Assembly (NCBI GenBank): GCA_023213395.1
Contig: CM041465.1
Coordinates: forward strand, 61,759,741 to 61,823,740
Origin: Cycas panzhihuaensis
Lineage: Eukaryota; Cycadophyta
Reading direction: 5' to 3'
DNA: 64,000 nt
Position 1 is the first letter of the stretch, and every line of letters begins with the position of its first letter. Under the pieces are notes generated by a model. The model was not told the DNA's origin. It made no database searches and saw only the letters and a program-made list of their open reading frames with translations. Below, in pieces: positions 36,606 to 48,540 of the stretch. A program made the translations under genes and the position numbers.

Positions 36606-38329
36606 ATGCAACGATTCTCACATCGCTTACAAGGTCTACCTCTATTGTTGGAAGACTCCTCATATCACTCCCTTCCTATGTCAAATCCTTATTGGACTAT
36701 GGAGGGATTTCCCTTGAATTGGACATATCATGCCTATGTGTTTGAATCACATGAGCCTTCTACTTCTTTTCAAGGGTCTGCCCAAGAGGGTGAGGACCCT
36801 ATCTTTTATCTAGGTGACCAACAACACCCACAACTCCACCATCTCTCTACTCATGAAATAGAGGTTTCATCCCCTCTAGAGTTTCACCACCATGATGGAG
36901 ACTCTCATGAGGATTGTCCCATGGGGTCTCTTTCATATGAGGTTCCATCTACCTCTTATGATTAAGTAGATACCCCTCATGTTGATGTGGTAGAATCCCT
37001 TAGCTAATGCTTCCAAGCTGCCCATCTCTAACCACATCTTAAGTAGTTTGAGAGCATCTTGTGAAGCATTGTTCTTCCTTCCTCTATATCCCCCTTACCT
37101 CGCTCATCCCATTCGACTTCCCTACCTATGATGAGCCTACCTCTCACTCCATCTTCTTTTCCCCACGATCTATGTTCCTTGGGGACCACCCAAGGTATGT
37201 CTTCTTCCCAACTTAGGATAAGCATGCCTCCTTCGAGTCAAATGACTACACCTCCCCTGATTATAGTCTATCCACCACCTATTAGATCTAGAGGACTTGC
37301 ATGTGTCCCTACTTCTAGCCACATGGGCCCCACCCCCACACACTCTCAACTTCAACTTAGGGATTCTTCCCTTTATGTACCTCTAGGTTACACCTCTCAA
37401 CTGTGGGGGCACAGTAAGGGAAACTCTCTTTCGACTTATGAGGTGGACCCTTTACACCCATATGGGATCGTACCACCCATGGGTAGCCCATATGGGCAAA
37501 ACCTAGTCTCTCACCCCTTTTTTCCATCTTCCTATATCACACCTCATGTTGCACCTTTGTAAAGATGGAAAGCCCCCTCCCAAGACACTTTCTCTCAAGC
37601 TCCTTTCTAATAAGAAGCATTTTCTTAAGGATGAATGGGTCCATCACACCCATCCGCTCCTATGCATGCCTTTTCGAATGCGGGATTCATTTCTTCTCAC
37701 TAAACAGGGGGAAGTCAATATCTCCTTTCGAACCAAACCTTCCAAGGAGGATTCAAGTAACCTTGTCTACCTCCTCTCCCATATCTCATCGATCCTATGG
37801 TCTAGTCAAGGGCATGCCCTTTTATGGACTATAGATTGACACCCCTATCCATCAAGGCACTAAGTACCAACTTATCGCCTCACCCTCCTAAGGTTCCCAA
37901 ATTTGATGGGACCTCATCACAAGACCCAAAAGAGCATGTCTATAGCTTCTTTATGGTATGTATCAATTACTAGGCCTATGACCATATTCTTATGAAACTC
38001 TTCCGATGATCCCTCCAAGGCAATGCCTTTAAGTGGTTCTATCACCTCCCAGCACATTCCATCTTTTCATTCCAATAACTCATGGATGGATTCGTCAACT
38101 ATTTCGATGTAGCCCATCTATTCAAGAGTGGAAAGAAAGCCTTCTTGTCTCTTAAACAAGGTCATGATGAGATGAATCGTGACTTTGTAAGATGCTTTCA
38201 TGACCTTCTTCACTCCAAAAAGGTAACTCTACCTCAGGAGTTGAAGAGGGACCTCTTTCTCAATGCCCTTTGCCTAGAAGTCCATGTCAAAGTCCTTAAA
38301 ATACGGGCAATTATATGTGACTCTACCAT
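36606..38329 (+). pseudogene. Tat-1 gag, N-terminal part
   Basis: Low-complexity Pro/Ser/His-rich leader (36606-37840), then the retrotransposon gag core: PKVPKFDGTSSQDPKEH (near 37889), GNAFKWFYHLP (38024) and LMDGFVNYFDVAHLFKSGKK (38080). Several stops and frameshifts. Cut at 38329 by the Gyp-M insertion after ICDST; joining to 44874 with one ACCAT keeps the frame in register. Confidence 0.85.
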
Positions 38330-39381
38330 TGATCCCAAAAGAGCTTAGTTGGTGAAGAAATCAATTATCAACCTTTCCTCCTTGAGATCCTGGGAGTTAG
38401 TGTAGAAAGCTCAATAACATCAAAACAACAATGAGCCCATGAAAGGAAAATTCTACACCAAATCATTTATTCTTGACATTGATACAAAAGTATGAGGAGT
38501 AATACTTTTATTAAACCATGAAAATCTTCATTTAATGGTGGAGAAATCAACTAGCAAAAGAATGGTAAAATTACAAGGAATAAATGTTACAATTATACCA
38601 TAAGGGGGACTCAAACCCTCCAAATGCTTCTCCAAGGATGCTTCCCAAGTCAAGTATCTAAGAACCACCTCTTCAACCTGTACTAGGGCTCAATTTATAG
38701 AAAGGAATTAGAATTACATGTTTAACAAGTGGCAACCATGCAAGTATAACCACTAACCACCAGAATGCATGTTATCCAAGTGGCCTTCATGCAATTCTTA
38801 AAAGTTGTAGCTTGTAATAGATCCTAACGTACTCTAATTTAGCTCTAATTTAGTACATGTATAGTAACACATGTCCCCTCAGCTTCCTCAAATTTTTAGC
38901 TCATTTGGATGTCATTTGACTGCATTTTTATTCATTTAATAATAATATGTATTTACTATTTTTCTGTTGTCCAAGTGGCCTTCATGTAATTCTTAAAAGT
39001 TGTAGCTTGTAACTAACCTTAACAGACTCCAATTCAGTTCAAATTTAGTACACATATATAAAAACATGTCTCCTCCACTTCCTCAAAATTTTAGCTCATT
39101 TGGATGTCATTTGGTTATATTTATATTCATATAATTATGATATATATTTTCTATTTTTTTCTGCTAGCTGTGGGATTAATTTTATGCAAAAACAAGGCTT
39201 GAACTCTAATCAAATGATAGTTTCTGAACCCCACCTATTGTACAAATCTAGTGGGATGTGTCTTCTCCATTTACACAAAATTTCATATGATTTTGATACC
39301 ATTTAGCCATATCTCTTTCAGTTATACGAATGCCTAGAATTTTCTGCATCCTGTAAACATATGGTAGATCCTCTTGGATCA
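38330..39381 (-). repeat. Gyp-M 3' LTR with internal tandem duplication
   Basis: 1,052 bp. Differs from the other LTR by a tandem duplication of about 195 bp (38770-38964 and 38965-39163, each starting TGTT[A/G]TCCAAGTGGCC). Confidence 0.95.
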
Positions 39382-40203
39382 TGGCTCCCCCTTCCTTGGA
39401 AAATAGCCAACTCCTGTTTGGCTTAGAATTAGAGATGGGGGAAGTGTTGTTCTCCTTGTTTCCTACTAAACCACTTGGCCTTACTAGGCAATTGCCCTGC
39501 TACTCCAATCCTAAAAGATTCATGTGTCTTATGTCTTGTTTTGGTAGATTTCCTCTCCAAGATACAATCTTCCTTGAGAGGCTCCTCACTTTCCAAATAC
39601 AAATCATCAACTGAAGGTAAAGTGAACTGGTCCTGTTCCTCATCTAGCATGGAGGGCTCAAAGAGTTTTAAGTATTTAGCATTTACTACTGAATATATTT
39701 GCATATAAGGTGGAAGATCAAGTTGGAAAGCATTGCCACCTACTTTTCTCAAAATCTTGAATGGTCCATACCTTATAGGTTTGAGTTTCTTGCCTTCTCC
39801 TTTTAACCTCTCCTTGCTCAAGTATAACCATACTAAATCTCCTTCTTGAAAAGTACACTCTTTCCTATGCTTTTCATGTCTTTCCTTGTACTTTTGTTGA
39901 GTCCTTAGAAGTTGATCATGTACTTCTTTGTGGACTCTGGATCTTCTCCAAGTATCTTAAAGCCTTGTCATGCTCCTCCTTCTCTTTGACGGATCCTTCC
40001 TTAGCTTGCATGGAAAACTCTAAGTCAAATGGACTTTGAGGTAAGTATCCCAAACAAACTTCAAAAGGTGCTTTAGAATGTGATGCATGTATTGCTCTAT
40101 TAAAAGTAAATTGTAGAAAAGCCAATGATTCATCCCAAGTCTTTGGATGCTTGGAATTATATCCCCTCAATAGATGTACCAAAGTTATGTTCACTACTTC
40201 GGT
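39382..40203 (-). pseudogene. Gyp-M integrase C-terminus and chromodomain-like tail
   Basis: Follows a TAA at 40201-40203 in TDG*TEVVN, where a Gln codon is expected; the catalytic Glu lies just after it. Visible: TWDESLAFLQFTFNRAIHAS, FEVCLGYLP, GPFKILRKVGGNAFQLDLP (39730-39780) and VVNAKYLKLFEP. The tail ILERKSTKTRHKTHESF with PSKAKWFSRKQGEQHFPHL (39429-39570) has the spacing of a divergent chromodomain (strand, then x-KW, then acidic/aromatic end). Stop and frame changes separate 39916-40194 from 39429-39821. Confidence 0.85.
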
Positions 40204-41317
40204 TTATCCATCTGTTTGAGGATGGAAACTTGTACTCCTCTTCAATTTGGTATCCATCATCTCCCATAGTGACTTCCAAAATGATGAAAAGAATCGAGTG
40301 TCCCGATCTGAAATGATGGAAGAAGGCAAGCCAAAATTCTTCCATACATGATCGAAAAATAATTCAGCTGCTCCTGTACCTGTGATTGTCTTCTTACAAA
40401 GTATTAGACATATTATTTTACTAAACCTATCTACAACAACACAGAGATAATCATGTCCCTTCCTAGTCATGGGAAGTCCCCCTAAAAAATCAATGGAGAT
40501 ACTTTCCCAAGGCCTAGTGGGAATAGGAAGTGGTGTATACAATCCTAATTTTCTAGAAGAAGGCTTAGAAGTATTACACATTACACATCCTTTTACATAT
40601 TTTTTTACATCATTTTGCATTTTTAGCCATATAACATATCTTCTCAAGTTTTCTAAAGTCTTCTTTATACCAAATTGACCAGCTACTTTAGAAGTACGGG
40701 CTTCTCTAAGCCACTTGATCTTGTCTCCTTTTGATGGAACATAGAGCTGCTCCCCTTTGAAAAGTAGACCATCCTTCCAAGCAAACTGGGAAGGTCTTCC
40801 TTTTGCTAGGTTCTCTAATTCTTCCTTCAAAGCTTCATCTTCATGGTACAAGTCTTTGTACTCTTCATGATGCATTGGTTCCACCTGTAAACTCATAAGA
40901 GAACTACAAACAAAAGTAGAAGAAGAAGTGGAACAAAGTGGTCTAGATAACATATCAGCAATTTTGTTATTAGATCCCTTTTTGTACTTAATTATAATAT
41001 TGAATTATTGTAAATACCTCATCCACTTCATGTGTCTTGCTTGCTATAATTTACTTTGAGTTTGTAAAAATTGAAGAGGCTTATGATCGGTATGAACTAC
41101 AACCTCTTTTTCGAGCAAGTATGACCTCCAATGCTTGCATGCTTGATGAAGTGCGAACATTTCTCGATCATATGTTGGGTAGTTCTTCACTTGAGGGTGA
41201 AGACTTACGAATGGTAAGCAATAGGCTTCCCATCTTGAATAAGGATAGCTCCCATCGCATTTCCACTTGCATCTACTTCTACTTCAAAAGGCCTTTGCAA
41301 ATTTGGCATTGCCAAAC
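40204..41317 (-). pseudogene. Gyp-M RNase H and integrase core
   Basis: A 249-codon open frame at 40204-40953 covers the end of RNase H (MLSRPLCSTSSS), the integrase zinc finger and the core. The finger has lost both histidines (REARTSKVAGQFG where family members have H at both places) but keeps CVMC. The core keeps SIDFLGG and ISDRDTRFF. Upstream to 41317, RNase H is readable only in shifted frames (DREMFALHQACKHW, VVVHTDHKPLQFL). Confidence 0.87.
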
Positions 41318-42397
41318 CTAAGCTTCACAAATTTTCTTCTTTAAAAGAAGAAAGGCTTCTTCCTCCTTGGAACCCCAAGTAAACTTTCTACCAGATTTTG
41401 TCAATCCATGTAGAGGTGCTGCAACCTGTGAGAAATGAAGAATAAACTTTCTCAAGTATTGACAAGCTCCTAAAAAACTTCTCACCTCTGTGATGTTTGT
41501 TGGCCTATGCCATTTAAGGATGGCTTGAGTCTTGAGTGGATCAATGCTCAACTTTCCTCCTCCAACCACAAAGCCTAAGAAGATCAAGTTTTCCTTGCCA
41601 AATTTACACTTCTTTACATTAAGCTTCAAATGATGCTTAGCCATAGTCTTTAAAACTTCTTCTATGTGCTGCAAATGTTCCTCCCATGTGTTACTGAAAA
41701 TCAAAATGTCATCAAGATAGATAACAACAAAACTATCCAAGTAAGGCCTTAACATTTCATTCATTAGCCTCATGAATGTTGCAGGAGCATTACACAATCT
41801 GAAAGGCATAACCATCCATTCAAAGAGTCCTTGCTTTGTTTTGAAGGCCGTCTTCCATGTGTCCTCCTCCTTGACCCTAACTTGGTGATAACCACTTTTT
41901 AAATCCAATTTAGTGAAATAACAAGCATGTTGAATTTGATCAAGCAAATCATCTATGCGAGGCAAAGGGTGGTGATTTTTAATTGTAATTTTATTCAAAG
42001 CATGAAAATCTATACACATTCTCCATCCTCCATCCTTCTTAGGCACCAAGACAATTGGTGACCCACAAGGTGAACATGAAGGTCTTATGACCCCTTGATC
42101 AAGCAACTCCTCAACTTGCCTCTTTATCTCATTATTCTCTACAATGGAGTGCCTATACAAAGCAACACTAGGTAATGGTGCATCTCCTACAAGAGTGATT
42201 TCATGCTCTATCTTTCTCTTTGGTGGAAGCCCATCAACATGTTGAAATAGAATATCATACCTTGTCTTTAACTCCTCAATTTGTTGCATTTGTTTAGGTG
42301 ATATAAGGAGAGTGTGAGTAGAAGGACTTTCTTCATCTCTTGGCTCTTCTTTTCTCCTTACCATTAAGATGACGAATTTACCATATGCATTGATCAT
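41318..42397 (-). CDS. Gyp-M reverse transcriptase (open frame)
   Basis: 359-codon open frame on the minus strand. Contains the linker LPPKRKIEHEI, then RT: GVIRPSCSPCGSPIVLVPKK, WRMCIDFHALNKITIKNHHP, PRIDDLLDQI, LDLKSGYHQVRV, and the catalytic box VIYLDDILIFS with both aspartates. The RT-connection block LGFVVGGGKLSIDP and FLGACQYLRKFI follow. It lies in the same frame as gag-protease, separated by one TAA (42407-42409) and three codons. The ATG used for the ORF is therefore probably internal to an original gag-pol frame. Ends where the frame shifts into RNase H. Possibly still foldable as RT, but the element is defective downstream. Confidence 0.9.
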   Translation of the reverse strand: MINAYGKFVILMVRRKEEPRDEESPSTHTLLISPKQMQQIEELKTRYDILFQHVDGLPPKRKIEHEITLVGDAPLPSVALYRHSIVENNEIKRQVEELLDQGVIRPSCSPCGSPIVLVPKKDGGWRMCIDFHALNKITIKNHHPLPRIDDLLDQIQHACYFTKLDLKSGYHQVRVKEEDTWKTAFKTKQGLFEWMVMPFRLCNAPATFMRLMNEMLRPYLDSFVVIYLDDILIFSNTWEEHLQHIEEVLKTMAKHHLKLNVKKCKFGKENLIFLGFVVGGGKLSIDPLKTQAILKWHRPTNITEVRSFLGACQYLRKFILHFSQVAAPLHGLTKSGRKFTWGSKEEEAFLLLKKKICEA

Positions 42398-42406
42398 CCT
42401 TTTTGC

Positions 42407-43972
42407 TTAAGTAGCTGAAATTAATGCTATCTTATACAAGTGCTTCTTTGTGGCCTTTATGATGAAGCCCTTGTTATCCTTCATCAATCGATACTTTCTC
42501 TCCCTTTGATAGAAGAGTGCATCTCGATCCCACAAGTAGGGACTCCCAAGCACAACATGGCATACATCCAGTGGCACCACATCACATATTACTTCATCAA
42601 CAAAATCATTAGTGATGGAAAATTTAAGTGTACATTGCTTTGATATTTGCATTTCCACATCTTTATGGATCCAACCAAGAGGATATGGGTGAGGGTGAGG
42701 AGTAGTTACCAACCCAATGCTCTTTACTAAACTTTCTGAGATCAAATTCTTTTGGCTCCTCGGATCTATAATGGCACCAATCATACTATTTCCTACTTGA
42801 AGCTTCAAGTGAAATAGTTCCTCCCTTATAGCATCATCTTCATAATTTGTAAGTAGAGTGACCTTCTCTTCTTCTCCTTCACTTTGAATCTCCACCTCAG
42901 AAAGTAGTGTTTTCCCTTTTTCCTTCTTTCTTAATTCCATATCCTTGATATGCTTTGGATTTAGTTCTGGATGCAACTTCCAACACTTTGCTATAATATG
43001 ACCACTAATATCACAATGCTCACAATAGTTAGAACTTTTAACAAAATTAGTTCTTTTCTTCTTTCCTTCTTGCCTTTTTGATGAGTGCAATTTAGGATTC
43101 TTTTCATACTTATTAGAAATAAAAGTAGAATCTTTAGACATGAATGTAGATTTCTTGCTTTTACTTTTTATTGCCATAGCCATCCTACTTGCTTCTCCAA
43201 TGGATTGAACCTTAAAAAGCCTTAGTTCATTCCTTATGTATTCATGTAATCCTCCAATGAATTTCATAAGAGTGACATGTTCATCCATATTAATACCAAG
43301 TAGCATGCCATGCCTAAAAAATAAAGAAGTATAGTCTTGGACACTTACACCTCTCCCTTGGCGTAAATATTGCCAAGTGACCCATTGGTCTTCCTCATGA
43401 CCTATGGGGTAGAATTGCTTCTTTATTATTTTCTTAAAATCCCTCCATGAAAAAGAAGATACATCATGAGTCTTCAAAAATGCATTCCACCATGTCAATG
43501 CATGTTTACACAACTTGAGTCTAGCAAATGAAAGCTTTTGAGCATTACTATAAGCATAAATTATGAAGTAGGTTTCAAGTTGATCTAACCAATGGTCCAA
43601 CTTTTCAGCATTTACCTCTCCATCATAAGTTGGAATATCAAACTTTGCCTCCACCTTGAAGGGTTGATGAGATGAAGTACCCTTGCTTTCTTCAAAAGAG
43701 TGCTTTAAGGTCTCCTCCTCTTCCTCTTCATGGTCGTGGTCATATGTGGATCCTCCTTCAAATTCCTTCTCTTTGCCTTTTCCTTTGACTAGAGGTAAAA
43801 GGTGGGTCATCATTTGCATCAAGGCTTCTACGTTCTTCTCAAGCTTTTCAAATCTAATTTCTCCATCTTCTTTTTCAGCCATGGTGCTTGGATTCTTTCT
43901 TTGTCTTCTTGGTGATTGCAACACAAAAAAGTCTTCACCTTTCTCTTTATATCCTTTCCTTGTTTGTACCAT
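42407..43972 (-). CDS. Gyp-M gag-protease (open frame)
   Basis: 521-codon open frame. N-terminal basic/acidic leader; gag core WLDQLETYFIIYAYSNAQKL, LTWWNAFLKTH and VQDYTSLFFRHGMLLGIN; CCHC knuckle CEHCDISGHIIAKC (about residues 318-331); pepsin-like protease with IIDPRSQKNLISESLVKSIG. Related elements have D-P-G-S or D-T-G-S at the active site; here Gly is Arg (AGG), so the protease is probably inactive. C-terminal VVLGSPYLWDRDALFY is the usual second half of this protease type. Length fits a full gag-protease. Confidence 0.92.
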   Translation of the reverse strand: MVQTRKGYKEKGEDFFVLQSPRRQRKNPSTMAEKEDGEIRFEKLEKNVEALMQMMTHLLPLVKGKGKEKEFEGGSTYDHDHEEEEEETLKHSFEESKGTSSHQPFKVEAKFDIPTYDGEVNAEKLDHWLDQLETYFIIYAYSNAQKLSFARLKLCKHALTWWNAFLKTHDVSSFSWRDFKKIIKKQFYPIGHEEDQWVTWQYLRQGRGVSVQDYTSLFFRHGMLLGINMDEHVTLMKFIGGLHEYIRNELRLFKVQSIGEASRMAMAIKSKSKKSTFMSKDSTFISNKYEKNPKLHSSKRQEGKKKRTNFVKSSNYCEHCDISGHIIAKCWKLHPELNPKHIKDMELRKKEKGKTLLSEVEIQSEGEEEKVTLLTNYEDDAIREELFHLKLQVGNSMIGAIIDPRSQKNLISESLVKSIGLVTTPHPHPYPLGWIHKDVEMQISKQCTLKFSITNDFVDEVICDVVPLDVCHVVLGSPYLWDRDALFYQRERKYRLMKDNKGFIIKATKKHLYKIALISAT

Positions 43973-43998
43973 TCAAGTCCCTACAACAAAGATCAGAG

Positions 43999-44010
43999 GC
44001 TCTGATACCA
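43999..44010 (-). other. Gyp-M primer binding site (tRNA-iMet)
   Basis: GCTCTGATACCA on the plus strand is the reverse complement of TGGTATCAGAGC. Five bases separate it from the right LTR. Confidence 0.93.
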
Positions 44011-44015
44011 AAATA

Positions 44016-44873
44016 TGATCCCAAAAGAGCTTAGTTGGTGAAGAAATCAATTATCAACCTTTCCTCCTTGAGATCCTGGGAGTTAGTGTAGAAAGCTCAA
44101 TAACATCAAAATAATAATGAGCCCATGAAAGGAAAATTCTACACCAAATCATTTATTCTTAACATTGATCCAAAAGTATGAGGAGTAATACTTTTATTAA
44201 ACCATGAAAATCTCCATTTAATGGTGGAGAAATCAACTAGCAAAAGAATGGTAAAATTACAAGGAATAAATGTTACAATTATACCATAAGGGGGACTCAA
44301 ACCCTCCAAATGCTTCTCTAAGGATGCTTCCCAAGTCAAGTCTCCAAGAACCACCTCTCCAACCTATAATAGGGCTCAATTTATAGAAAGGAACCAGAAT
44401 TACATGTTTAACAAGTGGCAACCATGCAAGTATAACCACTAACCACCATAATGCATGTTGTCCAAGTGGCCTTCATGCAATTCTTAAAAAATTGTAGCTT
44501 GTAATAGATCTTAGCAGACTCCAATTCATCTCAAATTTGGTACACGTATAGGAACGCATGTCTCCTCAGCTTCCTCAAAATTGTAGCTCATTTGGATGTC
44601 GTTTGGCCATATTTCTATTTATATAATGATGATATATATTTTCTATTTTTTTCTGCTAGCTATGGGATTAATTTTATGCAAAAACAAGGCTTGAACTCTG
44701 ATCAAATGATATTTTCTGAACCCCACCTTTTGTACAAATCTAGTGGGATGTGTCTGCTCCCTTTACACAAAATTTCATATGATTTTGATACCATTTGGCC
44801 ATATCTCTTTTAGTTATACCAATGCCTAGAATTTTTCGCATCCTGTAAACATATGGTAGATCCTCCTGGATCA
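44016..44873 (-). repeat. Gyp-M 5' LTR
   Basis: 858 bp, TGATCC...GGATCA. Close match to the left LTR apart from the single instead of double 195-bp unit; a handful of substitutions are visible in the first 150 bp (for example AACAACAATG against AATAATAATG). Confidence 0.95.
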
Positions 44874-44878
44874 ACCAT

Positions 44879-46280
44879 AGCTAAGTGCTTAACGCTTAAG
44901 GCTATTAAGACCCAAGATGGACTTAAGAAGCCTCTCAATCCCTCACAACAATGTGAGGCACCTCCACCACCCCGACAGAGAAAAATCTAATAGCTTGCTA
45001 GGTCTTCTTCCCATCCGACCGAGAATGCCTTGGATCCTGTCACTTCTGCTATACATTCATTCGAATGTACCATGAAGGAGCTCAAACTCCAAGCTGCTTC
45101 ATCCTCTATTTCACATAAACTAGTCCACCAAGCATCTCAAGCCACTCCCCCTAAGGGCGGTAACACCCAATCTTCTCAAGCGAGGAAGCCTGATTCCTCT
45201 CTAAAGAAGAAATGGTGTTCCATCCACGAGGAGTGTTTCCACGAAGATTTATAATGCCAGGCCCAACACCCTAGAGTTTCCCCATAATATGATTCTTCTC
45301 CTAAATAGGCATCTAGGCCTAACTTAGACCAACCTGTCCATAGGGATCCTTTGCCTAAACATGGGGAATATGATCATAACAACCAATAAAAGAGTAACTA
45401 AAATAGAGGAAGATCCCCAAACCCTCGTCCTTTGTAAACCAAAGGGAAGGGTATAAGGAACTCGTCCTCTTCCTATGGTTCTCCTGACCATCGTACTCCC
45501 TCATCTTCTTGATCTCGAAATAAGGGAAAGAAGGTCATCTGAATGCTTGAGACCAAACCATTATATGCCCTAACCTGATCTCAAGCAGTTAAAGAGGCGA
45601 ACAACACCTCTTTGTCCACACCTCACCTTGACCCTCTTCCATAAATCCCTCTTTTAGAAGTCCTTACACTCCCCAATACCATTCCTATGTGGCCCAATCA
45701 CTATGACTTTTGAAGAGCTCTTCCCCAACCTACCGCAAAAGGGAAGCCCTTCTCCGTTGTCGATGAGCTCCACACTGTAGCTACAGGAATGTCCATAATG
45801 GATGTCTTGAGGAGCTACCTTGAATAGCATGCACTTCTTCTGGAAGCCTTGGGATTGGGTGACGTGGTTGTTCACGCCTTGGGTGTCACCCCAAGTCGTG
45901 AACTCGTCATATCTTTTAACCACAAGGATCTTCCTCCAATTAGTGAAAGGAAACACCAATGGTATTTTCCCTTCACCATAACTATTTACACTCCCGAATA
46001 CACTCTACGGAGAATTGTTGTCGATAATGGTTCTTTTATCAATGCCATACCCTTGCGCATCATGCAAGATCTTGGTATATCAGCCCTAGATCTAGTTCCA
46101 TGGTGGTGTCAAGGCTATGATGGTAGTGAAAATACACCCTTGGGATTGGTGTCCATTCTACTTACTCTTGAGGATAATACTTTCCTCACTGACATTGTAG
46201 TTCTCGATGTTGATGTTGACCACAACCTTTTATTGGGACACCCATGGCTTGATCAAATGGGAGTAGTGTGCTTATCCTAA
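44879..46280 (+). pseudogene. Tat-1 gag C-terminus and protease
   Basis: Resumes the gag frame after Gyp-M. Zinc-finger-like KKWCSIHEECFHEDL at about 45205. A Pro/Ser-rich linker with stops follows. The protease (45849-46280) is open for 143 codons: VDNGSFINAIPLRIM has the D-x-GS active-site layout with Asn at the second position, and DHNLLLGHPWL is the second hallmark. The start given for this open frame is simply the first ATG; the domain is part of a polyprotein. Confidence 0.82.
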
Positions 46281-48540
46281 TGGGGACAACTTAAATTCGT
46301 CCATAAGGGGTGAATGAGGGTTATCTCTTGAGAGCCTCCTCCCACTAAATAACCTCTTCAACCTCATCAAATGGTTCATGGTCAAGTAAAGGGTGACAAG
46401 GGCCTTTCTACCTATGCTTTCATTTGTTCCATCCATATCCCTAATCTATCCTCTTTGGAAGAAGGTCCTTCATCTTCTTCTTCTAACCTCATATGCTTCG
46501 CCCCTATTGGTGTGGGGAGCTATGGGTATCTCACCATGCTTATGGACAACGAGTTTGATGGTGAGGATGATGACTTTCCTCATCCCATATCTCTCCTAAG
46601 CATAGGTAGGGGGCACTTCCTTCGTTTCAGGTCCTAAACTGAAACCGCCATTATTGAAGAAACTAGCTCTTCCCTTGGATCACATGTTATCACTCTTACT
46701 GACTAAATGAACCCTTGTATCATTACGTCTCCCTATTCGTCGCCCCCTATAGGTAATGAAGTCAGGGAGCCTCCTGTTGTTCCTCATAGGAGAACTCTTT
46801 TTGACTCTTCCAAAAGAGTCCCTTGGATATGTTGACTGCTTCAGTCCCACCATTTCTCCTATTCCTCTCGCCTTGTCTTCTTGAGGTGTGGTCATCCATG
46901 GGATGGATTACTTCAAGGATGATGAGGCTTTACTTAAGCATTTAGTAGGCTTCGCCCCCAATCTCCCTTCTAGTCACCATAGGCTTGGTCACCAGAAGGT
47001 CTTAGCTATTAGGTCATCTCTTACTGACCCAAATCCATCTCCTATTCTTCCCCCTCCTATTGACCAAGCCCCCCTTCATTTTGAGGAAGGGAATTCTATG
47101 TGCATGGGTGCAACCAAGGACATAGTCCTTGCCCTAGGTAAGGTCATAAAGGTGGGAGCGGAATGCTCTTGTGATGAAATGAAGGAGTACACCCCTCTAT
47201 TCTAAGAATTCTAAGATATCTTCATGTGGGATTATTCTAATATGAAGGGAATAGACCCTTCGTCATTACAGACAATCATACCACCATCCCTGCATTAAAA
47301 ACAAGACCCTCTTTATCCCAAGCTTTCAGTTACCATCAAGATAGAAGTTTAAAAACTCCTAAATACGGGGTTAATCACTTCTATCGACTACCCCAAGTAG
47401 GTGTCCAACATTGTCCCTGTTACCAAAAAGAACGGGATAATCAGGATATGTGTTGATTTCTGAGATATCAGTAATGTGTGTCCTAAGGACAACTTCCTAC
47501 TTCCCTTCATCGATCAAGTCATTGATCAAATTGTCAGTTTTGAAGTCATGTCCTTAATGGATTCCTTATCAAGCTACACCCAAATCTAAATTTCTCCCGA
47601 AGATCATCACAAGACGACCTTCACTTCCCCTTGGAAAACTTTCACCTATAAGGCGATGCCCTTTAGGCTAAATAATGCAAGCGCTACCTACCAAAGGGTG
47701 ATGCAATTCATATTCCATGACCTTATCAACAAATCCTTAGAGGTTTTCATGGATGATATGATGGGTCTCTCATGCATTAGGGCCCACCATCCTTCTAATT
47801 TATGAGCCATCTTCACAAGATGTCAGCAAATACCATGTAAGCCTCAACCCTCTCAAATATATCTTTGTCGTAATGGCTGACAAACTCATTGGTTTCCTTG
47901 TCTCAAAATAAGTAATACAAATTGACCATGATAAAGTTAAGGCCATCCTTGACATACTACCTCCTAAAACCCAATGACAGATCAAGTCATTCTCAGGTAG
48001 GCTTGGATTTCTTAGGCGTTTCCTAGCAAATTTTGTCATAAATGCCAAACCCCTTACCAACTTATTAAAGAAAGGGGCCCCATTCATTTGGTCTTCAAAG
48101 GCCTAGTAAGCCTTCAAAGAGCTCAAGGAAGCCCTCACTTCTACCCCAACGTTGGCACCCCCTCTCTTTGACAGACCATTCATTCTCTACACTTTGGCTA
48201 CCGATGAGTCCTTGGTCACCATGTTAGCCCAAGAGGATGATTTGGGAACTGAAAGGTCCATTTACTTCATCATTCATACCCTCATGGCTACTAAACATAA
48301 CTACTCTTCAGCCTAGAAGGAGTGCCTCTCCTTGGTGCATGCTACTAAGAAGTTTAGACACTGCTTGCTTAGAAACACTACTCAGGTGATCATCTAATCC
48401 AATCCCCTAAGATACTTGCTTACTTGATCTGACCTAATAGGTAGTACTAGTAAGTGGGCCATCCTCCTTCAGTAATTTAAACTCTAAAATATTTATAGGA
48501 AATTAAAGAAGGGGATGGTGGTGGCCGAGCAACTCACTGA
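46281..48540 (+). pseudogene. Tat-1 reverse transcriptase and RNase H
   Basis: 46281-47300 is a linker with small frames and no motif. RT pieces: VPVTKKNGIIRICVDF (47416), DNFLLPFIDQVIDQI, HKTTFTSPWKTFTYKAMPFR, and the catalytic box VFMDDMMG (47746). RNase H: PFILYTLATDESLVTMLAQ (48177), ERSIYFIIHTLMATKHNYSS and CLSLVHATKKFRHCLL. No archaeal-type RNase H lies between this and the integrase. Numerous stops, mostly TAG or TAA for expected CAG, CAA or TGG. Confidence 0.85.

Larger units (their letters stand above)
38330..44873 (-). mobile_element. Gyp-M: complete chromovirus-type Ty3/gypsy element
   Basis: 6,544 bp on the minus strand, inserted in Tat-1 gag with a perfect 5-bp target duplication ACCAT (38325-38329 and 44874-44878). 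LTRs of 1,052 bp (left, element 3') and 858 bp (right, element 5') both have TGATCC...GGATCA ends. Primer site for initiator-Met tRNA next to the right LTR, polypurine AAGGAAGGGGGAGCC next to the left one. Gag, protease, RT, RNase H, integrase and a chromodomain-like tail follow in order. It is the best-preserved coding in the window. Confidence 0.96.

Noticed and set aside
37028-37355. Minus-strand frames opposite Tat-1 gag leader
   Set aside because: Shadows of the Pro/Ser-rich plus-strand gag leader.
42440-42643. Plus-strand frames inside Gyp-M (also 39381-39708, 40125-40678, 43683-44018)
   Set aside because: All lie opposite well-supported minus-strand gag, protease, RT or integrase frames.
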